Part shown: one piece after another, positions 25,743 through 33,365 of the stretch | How positions within the stretch are numbered: position 1 is the stretch's first letter | Layout: the number at the start of each line of letters is the position of its first letter | From: DASRDU01 sp035560235 | Lineage (GTDB): Bacteria; Acidobacteriota; Blastocatellia; RBC074 | Reading direction: 5' to 3' | NCBI GenBank assembly: GCA_035560235.1 | Contig: DATMAG010000089.1 | Span: 117,938-181,937 of the forward strand | Length of the DNA: 64,000 nucleotides | The notes under the pieces: model-generated | Seen by the model: only the letters and a program-made list of their open reading frames with translations | What the model was told of the DNA's origin: nothing | Database searches by the model: none | Program-made: the position numbers and the translations under genes

Positions 25743-27578
25743 TCAATATGACCGGCGATAAACGCGGCCTGAAATAACGCTGATCCCTTCAGCGCCCGGC
25801 TGGCCGCGCAGCAGGTGCTGAAGAATGGCGAGTTGAATGAGGGTGCGGACTTCAGGGCGCGCAAAGCGGCTGAGCAGGGAATGCACGCGGTCGAAATCGG
25901 TGCGCGCGAGTTCTGACAGGCACTGCGTGTACTGATAAAGATAACCTGAAAGACGGCCACCATTGTTCAGGATCATCTCTTTCTCGCGGAAGGTGCCCTG
26001 CTGCTCGAAGTTTTCAATCAGGGCGATGGCGCTGACGAGTTCGTTGTACTGATCAATGGTCGCTTCGATGATCTCCAGGCTGCGCGCGGGGCTGAGTTTC
26101 AGATACGCGAAGGCGAGCTGCAGCTGAGCATTCATCTGCTGGCCCGATTCTGCCGGGCCGCTGACCATCGCCCAGGCTTCGTCCAGCAGTTCTGAGGCGA
26201 GTTCCTTTTTGCCGGAACCCTGCGCCGAAGCTGACAGCTGCATCAGCAGGCTGACGCGTTCCTGAACGCCGGGCAGCCGGGCGAGCAGCTGTCGGGCTTC
26301 GGCATATCTGTTTTCGCCGACGGCGCGCCAGAACAACTGATGATCAATCTGGAGCAGGGCCTGGCGCTGCTGCCAGAAATCTGTGACGTGGTCATTGATG
26401 ATCTGACGGGCGCGCTCCGCGTTGCCCTGCTCTGCGGCCATCTGTGCGGCGCGCTGATAAAAGTTGTACTGCATCTCCGGCATTACTTTCTGCGCTGCTT
26501 CAAGCAGGGCGTCAACTGAACCCTTTTCGGCCAGTTTGTTGAGCTCATTCCATGCCCGCTGCTGCGGATTCACCAGTTGTTCGACCCGGTCGAGATTGCG
26601 TTTGACCACGTCCGCGCTGGCCGGAGCGTATTTTTCAATGTACGGCATGACAGCCTGCATATTGCTCAGCAGGTTGTAAGCGTTGCTGTTGCGGTTGGGA
26701 TCATTCTGCTGTTTTGCGGCGGCGAGTTCAGCCTGAACTGTGGCGGTGACTTTTTCGATCAGCTCACGCGCGGCAGCGGCTGACAGCAGCGGCTTCAGCG
26801 GCTGAGCGTTGTCTGCCTGAGCGTCGTCGCCGTTCTGTGGCGGCGGGGCCAGGTTGAGCAGGTTGAGCGCGAAATAAGCTGATTCGTGACTGAGCTGAGC
26901 GTCAGCGCGCAGCCGGGCAACGATGGCGTCAGTCAGTTTCTGCGCGGCGGACTGATCCTTCTCGCGGAGTTTGTAAAGCACGCCCGACACCTGGGCGGGA
27001 TTTTTTCCGGCGGCGAGTTTCTCTTCGGCCAGTTGCAGCGCCCGTTTCGGATCAGTGGCCGCGATCTCCTGCGCGAGCATCAGTTCCATCTGTGTTTCAG
27101 TGTCGGCATTGCGACCGCCCTCGCGCTGATTCATCAGCGGGCGTGTGGCCAGCAGAAAATCGCTGGCCAGCTGCGGATCGTGCGCGGCGCACTTCTGAAT
27201 GATCTCCTGGCGCAACTGATGAAGCTGCCAGCGGAGGTCTGGCCGAACCCTGCCGGACGCATCATCAGGCTGACTCATCATCTGAGTGAAGATGTTCGCC
27301 GCCTCCTGAAACAGCTTTCCGGCGCGCCGCTGGTCGTAACGCCAGAGCAGATCAGCCGCGCTGAGCGCAACCCGGATGCGGTTTTCCGGCAGCCTGAATG
27401 CCTCCCGGTCGGTCATGACCTCTTCAAGCATCGCCAGCGCCTTTCGCTCCAGCTCCCTTTGCGCCTTCTCTTTCTCCTGCGGGTTGTCTGCCGCCTGCGT
27501 GCCGGGCGATTGCGCCGTCGCTGTGAAAGCGAACAGCAGGATCAGAAACAGCGCAACGAAAATTCTGACGCTCATCAT
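25743..27578 (-). CDS. Secreted helical protein of unknown function
   Basis: About 611 residues from the Met pair at 27573-27578, which follows a GGAGGG site; the second ATG has the better spacing. The signal peptide spans residues 1-22 (IFVALFLILLFAFTATAQ). The mature protein is almost all helix: QRELERKALAMLEEVM, WRYDQRRAGKLFQEAANIFT, AQMAAEQGNAERARQIINDH and similar stretches look like TPR/SEL1-style or alpha-alpha solenoid repeats, but I cannot fit a named repeat strictly. Such proteins are common in acidobacteria. It is divergent from the secreted protease gene and shares a 321-base gap with it, so the two could be co-regulated. The protein is probably periplasmic and may act as a binding scaffold. 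Confidence 0.8.
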   Translation of the reverse strand: MMSVRIFVALFLILLFAFTATAQSPGTQAADNPQEKEKAQRELERKALAMLEEVMTDREAFRLPENRIRVALSAADLLWRYDQRRAGKLFQEAANIFTQMMSQPDDASGRVRPDLRWQLHQLRQEIIQKCAAHDPQLASDFLLATRPLMNQREGGRNADTETQMELMLAQEIAATDPKRALQLAEEKLAAGKNPAQVSGVLYKLREKDQSAAQKLTDAIVARLRADAQLSHESAYFALNLLNLAPPPQNGDDAQADNAQPLKPLLSAAAARELIEKVTATVQAELAAAKQQNDPNRNSNAYNLLSNMQAVMPYIEKYAPASADVVKRNLDRVEQLVNPQQRAWNELNKLAEKGSVDALLEAAQKVMPEMQYNFYQRAAQMAAEQGNAERARQIINDHVTDFWQQRQALLQIDHQLFWRAVGENRYAEARQLLARLPGVQERVSLLMQLSASAQGSGKKELASELLDEAWAMVSGPAESGQQMNAQLQLAFAYLKLSPARSLEIIEATIDQYNELVSAIALIENFEQQGTFREKEMILNNGGRLSGYLYQYTQCLSELARTDFDRVHSLLSRFARPEVRTLIQLAILQHLLRGQPGAEGISVISGRVYRRSY

Positions 27579-27899
27579 CAGGCCCTCCATTCGGGTGACG
27601 ATTACATTTATCACCAGTGACGCCGACGGCAACAGCGTATGGCCGCCGGTATCGGGCGCTTGAAACCACGGTTCAGGGTTGTGGGAATACACAGCTTAAA
27701 GATGCGACTCCGTGAGAACGTTCAGAGCGCAGCGGTCTTGCGCGAAATCCAGTCCGGCAAAAATGGCAGTGGCAAAGCCCGGCGCTTTGAGTTTAAGATG
27801 GAACTTCCCGTGTCCTGCCGCGTTAACTCAGACAGGGCATCGGTTCCCGGTGTTCCCCCGCGCTGCAATAATTTGCTCCTGAAGTCAGAAGTAATTTCA
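27579..27899. other. Divergent gap between secreted helical protein and protease
   Basis: This 321-base stretch separates two divergent genes and should hold both promoters. I find no convincing -35/-10 pair, -24/-12 element or operator palindrome, and no coding frame with a ribosome-binding site. Confidence 0.4.
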
Positions 27900-29129
27900 A
27901 TGAAAAATCTGATCATCTCTCTCCTGCTTGTGCTGCTCGTTTGTATTGACGCCGCGGCGCAGACTGCAGTTCCGAAGTCTGCGGCCCAGATTGCGAAAGA
28001 ACAGGCTGAAGCCATTGTCGTCATCGAACAGATGGATGAAAGCGGCAATGTCATTGGCCAGGGCAGCGGGTTCATCGTCACTCCCGGCGGCTCAATCGTG
28101 ACCAATCTGCACGTCATTCAGGGCGCTGCAGCATTGCGGGTCAGGCTGCCGAACGGCGATGTTTACAAGACCTCTGACGTGGTTGATTTCGATGAACTCA
28201 AGGACATCGCCATCATCAAAATCAAGGGCTTCAAGCTGCCGGTTGTGGCTCTGGGTGATTCCGATTACGTGCAGCAGGGCGAACCGGTCGTGGCCATCAG
28301 CAGTCCCGAAGGGCTGACCAATTCGGTTTCAACCGGCGTCGTCAGCGGGATGCGGCGGCTTGAAACACACCGCGTCTTTCAGACCACCGCGCCGATCAGC
28401 AAAGGCAGCAGCGGCGGCGCGCTTTTCGATGCGCAGGGAATGGTCATCGGCGTCACGACTTCGGTGCTGCAGGGCGGGCAGAACATCAATTTCGCCGTGC
28501 CGATCAATTACGTGCGCGGCATGATCAGCGATCAGGTGAATACTTCGCTCGCCAGACTGCCGCAGCTGCAGTCTTCAACCGAAGTCGTCGGCAGCCACAA
28601 GCCTTCAGGGAATGAACGCCCGCACATCGCGGCTGAAACCGGCACGGCGCACCTCAGTCAGGAACGTTTAAGCAGCGCCGTCAGCAACCGGCTGGGCCGC
28701 TCGGAGCAGGAACCGATGTTTGCACGGCCCGATGAGGCGCTGACCTTCTTCTATCGGCTGGTTGATGGCATCGGCCATTACAAGGTCACTGAACTTGCTG
28801 AAATGACCCGCGCCGCCGCCGTCACCAGAACCGGCGAATCGGGCAGCGAACTGACTTACAGAATCCCGTACCTCAGCTTCTACACCGGGCTGCAGTTCAG
28901 TCTGCGCAAGTCAGACCGCACGCTGAGCAGCGTCGAACTGCTCGTGGACTGGACGGTCGAAGACCTGAAACGAACCTTCGGCGAAAAGTTCAAAAAGAAG
29001 ACCGAAGGCGGAAAACAGGTTTTTGAACTGAAGGAAAAGCGCGAGGACAAGCAGACCCTGCTGATTACAGCCCTGCTGGACGAGAGCGGCAAGGTGCGGT
29101 CAGTCAGATTCACGAAGGAACAGAAATAG
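27900..29129 (+). CDS. Secreted trypsin-like serine protease (HtrA-related)
   Basis: 409 residues from the ATG at 27900 (MKNLIISLLLVLLVCIDAAAQ is the signal peptide); the longer open frame upstream lacks a fitting start. The protease domain shows a complete catalytic triad: His in VTNLHVIQGA, Asp in LKDIAIIKI, Ser in ISKGSSGGALFD. The order and spacing match the S1C (DegP/HtrA) family. No PDZ domain follows; instead there is a domain of about 170 residues of unknown type, ending in KTLLIT-like strands. It therefore is not a classical DegP. It acts in the periplasm or outside the cell, on unknown substrates. It is monocistronic; the next gene on this strand is far downstream. Confidence 0.9.
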   Translation: MKNLIISLLLVLLVCIDAAAQTAVPKSAAQIAKEQAEAIVVIEQMDESGNVIGQGSGFIVTPGGSIVTNLHVIQGAAALRVRLPNGDVYKTSDVVDFDELKDIAIIKIKGFKLPVVALGDSDYVQQGEPVVAISSPEGLTNSVSTGVVSGMRRLETHRVFQTTAPISKGSSGGALFDAQGMVIGVTTSVLQGGQNINFAVPINYVRGMISDQVNTSLARLPQLQSSTEVVGSHKPSGNERPHIAAETGTAHLSQERLSSAVSNRLGRSEQEPMFARPDEALTFFYRLVDGIGHYKVTELAEMTRAAAVTRTGESGSELTYRIPYLSFYTGLQFSLRKSDRTLSSVELLVDWTVEDLKRTFGEKFKKKTEGGKQVFELKEKREDKQTLLITALLDESGKVRSVRFTKEQK

Positions 29130-29188
29130 ACCGTTGCGCGCACGGCACAAACGTCAGCCTGAAGCGTTCCATCATTCTCCATTGCACT

Positions 29189-29293
29189 TCAGGCGGTCTT
29201 CGTCAGGCTGACCTCCGGCATGACGCCGGTCCCACCACAGTGCTGACACCTGATCCTCCCAGTCCCATAACAGTCGAGACACATCTCTTTCAT
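29189..29293 (-). CDS. Tiny two-knuckle zinc protein (34 aa)
   Basis: A short frame with a very strong ribosome-binding site (GGAGGAGG, six bases before the ATG at 29291-29293). The product is MKEMCLDCYGTGRIRCQHC, then GGTGVMPEVSLTKTA. It has two CxxC-x-G-x-G-type knuckles (CLDCYGTG and CQHCGGTG) as in one half of the DnaJ zinc finger. Such mini-proteins can act as zinc-binding adaptors or thiol switches. It lies just downstream of psiE on the same strand, at the edge of the protein-quality-control island, which suits a chaperone-related role. A pair of 10-base inverted repeats (29154-29163 and 29203-29212) straddles its 3' end. It is short enough that chance cannot be excluded, but the ribosome-binding site and motif are both unusual. 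Confidence 0.6.
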   Translation of the reverse strand: MKEMCLDCYGTGRIRCQHCGGTGVMPEVSLTKTA

Positions 29294-29375
29294 ACCTGGC
29301 CTCCTCCTCTCATCCTGCCTGATAAAAACGGCAGATCTTTTTCGCGCCTTTGCCCGCCGGTCGTGGCAGGTTTGT

Positions 29376-29846
29376 TCACGACGTATATTTGCCCGGGTCA
29401 GTGACGCGGATGCCCGAATAGCGGAGCACTGCGCCGAGTGCGAGGATGAATGCGCACAGCACCAGTAGTTGCCGCCAGTCTATCTCCAGCACGCCCCGCA
29501 GAATCACCTCGCGCAACGAGCTGACGATCCCCACCTCGACCATCGTGCTGACCGAGATGCGATGCTCTTCCAGGTATATGATCAGCAGCCGGAACAATTC
29601 GATCAGCACCAGCACAAAGAGCACGTCGCCAATGGTCTTTGAAAAATCCGTTCCGCGCAGCATCAACTCGCCAATGTGAACGAGCTTGACCAGCATTGCT
29701 ATGAAGAGCAGCAGGCATAGCCCGAAGATGATGAAATCCTGTACTCGCTCAAGAAAGAAGCGAAAACGCGGATGGGTCTGTTGAATCCCCGGTGGAGACG
29801 CAATGTTGCCAGCGGACATTGGTTCAACTCGCTCCTCTATGCTCAT
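29376..29846 (-). CDS. psiE: PsiE-family inner-membrane protein
   Basis: 156 residues from ATG 29844-29846; an in-frame TTG two codons earlier is less likely. Four hydrophobic segments are visible (FIIFGLCLLLFIAMLV, IGDVLFVLVLIELFRLLII, a short one, LLVLCAFILALGAVL). The motif ELFRLLIIYLEEHRISVSTM, followed by VEVGIV, is typical of the phosphate-starvation-inducible PsiE family. The family's biochemical role is unknown, but psiE copies are a regular part of the transmissible protein-quality-control / heat-resistance loci. It lies 18 bases downstream of ftsH on the same strand, so the pair is co-transcribed. Confidence 0.9.
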   Translation of the reverse strand: MSIEERVEPMSAGNIASPPGIQQTHPRFRFFLERVQDFIIFGLCLLLFIAMLVKLVHIGELMLRGTDFSKTIGDVLFVLVLIELFRLLIIYLEEHRISVSTMVEVGIVSSLREVILRGVLEIDWRQLLVLCAFILALGAVLRYSGIRVTDPGKYTS

Positions 29847-29864
29847 GGCCAATTCTCTCCATTC

Positions 29865-31733
29865 TCAAACCGCTACAGCTTCCACAGAGCCAGGTCTGCT
29901 CAGCAGTTTTTCAAGCTCTGCGCGGTCGAGCGTCTCGCGGCGGATCAGTTCCTCCGCGATGCGCTCCAGCTCCGCGCGGCGCCCGGTCAAAATCCGGCGC
30001 ACACGTTCGTAAATCTCATCCATGATCCTGCGCGTTTCCTCGTCAATCAGCTCCGCCGTGCGCTCGCTGTAATTGCGTTCTTCAGTCGCAAACGGCGTTT
30101 TCAGGTACTGCGCCGTCATCGGTCGCCCGTAGGTCATTTGCCCCAGGCGCTCGCTCATCCCGTAGCGCGTCACCATCTGCCGCGCCAGTTCCGAGGCGCG
30201 TTCGAGATCGTTGGAAGCTCCGGTCGAAATGACGCCGTTGTAGATGATCTCTTCCGCCGCGCGTCCGCCGAGCATGACCGCGATTTGATCGCGCAACTCC
30301 GGTTCGGTCATCAGGTATTTCTCCTGGGTCGGCAGTTGCAGCGTGTGCCCCAGCGCGCCAATCGAACGTGGGATGATCGAGACGCGATGCACAGGGTCGG
30401 CATGCTCGACCGAGAGCGCGACCAGAGCATGCCCTGTTTCGTGATAAGCCACGCGCTCTTTTTCCGCGTCGCTCATCACGCGGTTCTTTTTTTCAAGGCC
30501 GAGCATAACGCGATCAATCGCTTCTTCGAGGTCACGCATTTCTACGGTGGCCGCGCCGCGCCGCGCCGCCAGCAGCGCCGCTTCGTTGACCACGTTGGCC
30601 AGATCAGCGCCGACCATTCCGGGCGTGCGCGCGGCGATGGTCTTCAGATCAACGTCCGAGGCGAGTTTCACGTGGCGCGCGTGGACTTTGAGAATCGCCT
30701 CGCGCCCCTGCACGTCGGGCCGGTCAATCACTATCTGGCGGTCGAAGCGCCCGGCGCGCAGCAGCGCCGGGTCGAGCACTTCCGGCGTGTTGGTCGCGGC
30801 CATGATGATGACGCCCTTCGAGGCGTCGAAGCCGTCCATTTCGACCAGCAACTGATTCAAAGTCTGCTCGCGCTCGTCGTGGCTCATGATCATCCCGCGT
30901 CCCGCCGAGCGCGACTTGCCGATGGCGTCCAGTTCATCAATGAAGATGATGCAGGGCGCTTTCTGCTTGGCCTGCTCAAACAGGTCGCGCACGCGCGCCG
31001 CGCCCACCCCAACGAACATCTCGACGAATTCCGACCCCGAGATCGAGAAGAAGGGCACGCCGGCCTCGCCCGCGACCGCTTTAGCGAGCAGCGTCTTGCC
31101 CGTACCCGGCGGGCCAACCAGCAGAACTCCTTTCGGAATACGCCCGCCGAGCGCCTGGTACTTCTGCGGGTTTTTGAGGAAGTCCACGACCTCGACCAGT
31201 TCGGCTTCGGATTCGTCCACACCGGCCACGTCGTCGAAAGTCACCTTCGCCTGCGACGACTGGTCGTAAATCCTGGCGCGGTTCTTACCGAAGGTGAGCG
31301 GCCCTGCGCCGCCCTGGCTGAGCCGCCACATGCCCACGCCGTAAAAGAGAAAGATCAGCAACAATGGCAGCAGCCAGCCGATCAGCAGGTCTTTCCACCA
31401 CGAACGCGGCTGGTAGTGGCCTGCGTATTTAACCTGGCGCGCGTCGAGTTCCCTGAGCAGCGCAGTCTCCTCGATATTGGGCAGCCGTGAGGCCAGGAGC
31501 GTTTTAGCGCCGTGACTTTTCGCCGCTTCATCCTTCAACGTCCCGAGCAACTCGGTTTCGCCGATGCTGACTTCGGCGATCTGTCCCTCGCGCACGGCAG
31601 CCGTGAATTCGCTGTATGACACTGCTTTCGGAGCGGGCGGCGTCAAAGCCCGGTTGAGGAAATAGAAACCCAGTATGACGAGCGCCGAATAGGCCGCCGT
31701 GAACAACCATTGACGTTTGCTGGTCTGATTCAT
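29865..31733 (-). CDS. ftsH: ATP-dependent membrane zinc protease FtsH
   Basis: 622 residues with the classical order: membrane segment 1 (about 10-28), periplasmic domain, membrane segment 2 (about 114-135), AAA+ domain with Walker A GPPGTGKT (207-214), Walker B CIIFIDELDAIG and the second region of homology TNTPEVLDPALLRAGRFDRQ, then the peptidase with HETGH (431-435). All catalytic residues are present. FtsH hexamers pull damaged or short-lived membrane and cytosolic proteins into the peptidase chamber. The position beside psiE and a Ycf48-like gene, and opposite an M48 protease and hsp20, suggests an accessory, stress-linked copy rather than the housekeeping one, but that needs a genome-wide look. 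A four-base gap separates it from the Ycf48-like gene. Confidence 0.95.
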   Translation of the reverse strand: MNQTSKRQWLFTAAYSALVILGFYFLNRALTPPAPKAVSYSEFTAAVREGQIAEVSIGETELLGTLKDEAAKSHGAKTLLASRLPNIEETALLRELDARQVKYAGHYQPRSWWKDLLIGWLLPLLLIFLFYGVGMWRLSQGGAGPLTFGKNRARIYDQSSQAKVTFDDVAGVDESEAELVEVVDFLKNPQKYQALGGRIPKGVLLVGPPGTGKTLLAKAVAGEAGVPFFSISGSEFVEMFVGVGAARVRDLFEQAKQKAPCIIFIDELDAIGKSRSAGRGMIMSHDEREQTLNQLLVEMDGFDASKGVIIMAATNTPEVLDPALLRAGRFDRQIVIDRPDVQGREAILKVHARHVKLASDVDLKTIAARTPGMVGADLANVVNEAALLAARRGAATVEMRDLEEAIDRVMLGLEKKNRVMSDAEKERVAYHETGHALVALSVEHADPVHRVSIIPRSIGALGHTLQLPTQEKYLMTEPELRDQIAVMLGGRAAEEIIYNGVISTGASNDLERASELARQMVTRYGMSERLGQMTYGRPMTAQYLKTPFATEERNYSERTAELIDEETRRIMDEIYERVRRILTGRRAELERIAEELIRRETLDRAELEKLLSRPGSVEAVAV

Positions 31734-31737
31734 TTTG

Positions 31738-32769
31738 TTATCTTTCCTCTCTCAAGTCGGAAACGATTTCTTGTTTCTCGCCAATCGGGCGCGCCACCCA
31801 ATTGACGGCATTGTCGGCGCTCGTCAGGATGCTCCCTCCACCAGCGCCCCAGATTTGATTGTCGCGGACGGCCAGCGCCCTGAGCGAATCTGTCAACGGC
31901 GACGGCGCTTTTTGCCAATGCTCCCCGCCGTCATGGCTCACCAGCAGCAGGTCACCTGTTCCCACAATCACGCCGCAACCGCTCGCCGTAAAAGCAATGT
32001 CGTCAAGCCGCTCGGCTGACGGAGCAGGTTGCCGCGTCCAGTTCCATCCCCCATCCGTCGTGCGCAGGATCAGGCCTTGCATCCCAACCGCCCAACCGTT
32101 CTGCTCATCGCGGAAACGGATCGCATTCAGGGTGAGCGCGCCTTCGGGCGCAGGTTGCCGCTGCCAGGTCAGGCCGCCATCGTCGGTGCGTAGAATCGTT
32201 TGCATCCAGCCGGCTGCCCAGCCGGTCTTCTGATTGATGAAGAACACTGTTTCGAGCGGCTGCGAGATGAGCGTCTGCTGCCGCTGCCAGGTCTGGCCGC
32301 CATCAATCGTGTGCAGCATTGTGCCCCAATAGCCGCTGATCCAACCCTGTTCGCCGACGAAGCAAATATCCGTGAGTTGCTCAGTTGTGCCGGTCAGAAT
32401 GCGCTGCCAGCTTTGCCCGCCGTCATCTGTTGCGAGCAACAGGCCGTAGTTGCCAGCGACGAATCCGCGCCGCGCATCAATGAACGCGATGGCCCGCAAT
32501 GGGGTTTTGTCGCTCACGCGCTTCCGGTCCCACGTCGAGCCGCCATCGGTCGTGTGGAATAACCAGCCGGTTTCGCTCACCACCCAGAGTTCCTGGTCGC
32601 TCACCGCCGCAATGTCGCGCGCCCAGATCGGCGCCGGCAATCCAGTCGCCAGCGATTGAGCGGTGGCCACAGCAATGACGGCGCACAGCCAGCAACTCAA
32701 ACCAATAGCCGGTAAATGCCATCCCCATTTGCGTTGTTTCAGGCTTTGAAATCGGTTGTTGTGAGTCAT
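31738..32769 (-). CDS. Secreted beta-propeller protein, Ycf48/BNR-repeat type
   Basis: 343 residues from ATG 32767-32769 with GAGG upstream. Residues 1-37 form a signal peptide or N-terminal anchor (SCWLCAVIAVATA). Seven repeats follow, each about 40 residues with a (T/D)DGG-x-(T/S)W-x-(R/K)Q motif (TTDGGSTWDRK, TDDGGQSWQR, TIDGGQTWQR, TDDGGLTWQR, TTDGGWNWTR, SHDGGEHWQK) and GWAVG-type linkers, so a seven-bladed propeller. In cyanobacteria Ycf48 helps assemble photosystem II and FtsH repairs it. Here no photosystem is present, so a more general role in membrane-protein assembly or repair is possible. It is the first gene of the leftward ycf48-ftsH-psiE operon, with a -24/-12 element 113 bases upstream. 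Confidence 0.88.
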   Translation of the reverse strand: MTHNNRFQSLKQRKWGWHLPAIGLSCWLCAVIAVATAQSLATGLPAPIWARDIAAVSDQELWVVSETGWLFHTTDGGSTWDRKRVSDKTPLRAIAFIDARRGFVAGNYGLLLATDDGGQSWQRILTGTTEQLTDICFVGEQGWISGYWGTMLHTIDGGQTWQRQQTLISQPLETVFFINQKTGWAAGWMQTILRTDDGGLTWQRQPAPEGALTLNAIRFRDEQNGWAVGMQGLILRTTDGGWNWTRQPAPSAERLDDIAFTASGCGVIVGTGDLLLVSHDGGEHWQKAPSPLTDSLRALAVRDNQIWGAGGGSILTSADNAVNWVARPIGEKQEIVSDLREER

Positions 32770-32881
32770 GGTGTTTCACCTCGCATCATTTAGTGAATTG
32801 GGCTTCTGGCAGCTCGCGACTTGTCAGAAGACTGCGGCGTGCCTGCTCATCCAAACAACAACTGTAGCGCCGTCTGTTTTC

Positions 32882-32897
32882 GGCAAGCAATGTGCCA
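32882..32897 (-). promoter_or_regulatory. Sigma-54-type -24/-12 element toward ycf48-ftsH-psiE
   Basis: Read leftward the sequence is TGGCACATTGCTTGCC. It contains the exact TGGCAC box and the exact TTGC box at the standard spacing (consensus TGGCACG-N4-TTGC). It lies 113 bases before the ycf48-like start. A near copy on the other strand lies at 33070-33085. Confidence 0.6.
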
Positions 32898-33069
32898 TTA
32901 CCTGATTCCACCCAAAACCTCAAAAGCAGGCATAAAAGCCGTGCTGTGCGGAAAATCACCCAAAGAGTGGGGCGATTTTTTCCGGCGTAGCTTGAAAAAG
33001 CGCCTCACTCACCCGCCCGCGCCGGGCGCTAACCACGCTTTAGCAAACCATTTTCGTTCCTGCCTGCAA

Positions 33070-33085
33070 TGGCATATTGCTTGCC
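33070..33085 (+). promoter_or_regulatory. Sigma-54-type -24/-12 element toward VWA-M48 genes
   Basis: Reads TGGCATATTGCTTGCC, with five of six bases of the -24 box, the exact TTGC -12 box and correct spacing. It shares AATGGCA(C/T)ATTGCTTGCCGA with the opposite element at 32882-32897, with one mismatch over 20 bases. It faces the degP relic and the VWA gene that starts 280 bases away. Confidence 0.55.
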
Positions 33086-33204
33086 GACTGGTAAAACGGA
33101 TCAATCAGGTTTCACGACATAAGGTGAAGCAGGTCGGAGGTGACTTCTGAAAGCGACAAACGCTTTGCCGTAAACCTGGCGCGAGACCCGGTCATCGCCG
33201 AACA

Positions 33205-33350
33205 AACAAAATGGCGGGCGCTTGAATCTCCCGCTGTCGCGCGGCGTGGTCATCACCGAAGCTGATCCCGACAGCGCCGCAGCCGACGCGGGACTCCAGC
33301 GCGGCGACCTGATCGAAGAGGTCAACCGCGTCGTCAAGCCACGTGAGTAA
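33205..33350 (+). pseudogene. degP: DegP/HtrA PDZ-domain relic
   Basis: An open frame without a start codon encodes GGRLNLPLSRGVVITEADP, then DSAAADAGLQRGDLIEEVNR, before the stop TAA (33348-33350). This is the carboxylate-binding loop and following helix/strand of a DegP first or second PDZ domain: RLNLP-x-x-x-GVVITE followed by AADAGLQRGD. The protease domain is missing, and a stop codon lies in frame about 35 bases upstream of the visible match. The relic is on the same strand as the VWA and M48 genes, and its stop is 15 bases before the VWA start. degP is a standard member of heat-resistance loci, so this is best read as the last trace of an island gene lost by deletion. Confidence 0.65.
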
Positions 33351-33365
33351 GGAGGAGAGCAGATT

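Larger units (their letters stand above)
32770..33365. other. Central gap of the quality-control island
   Basis: This 596-base stretch separates the leftward ycf48-ftsH-psiE genes from the rightward VWA-M48 genes. It holds two mirrored -24/-12 elements and the degP relic, annotated separately. No other gene is supported. The DNA around the two promoter-like elements is AT-richer than elsewhere in the window. Confidence 0.6.

Noticed and set aside
29130..29215. Terminator after the secreted protease gene
   Set aside because: The 10-base inverted repeats have a 39-base spacer and no T tract, and one arm lies in the small zinc-protein ORF.
29772..31490. 572-codon plus-strand frame opposite ftsH
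   Set aside because: It is the mirror of the strongly conserved FtsH coding sequence, rich in His, Arg and Gln with no family signature; the FtsH frame accounts for it.
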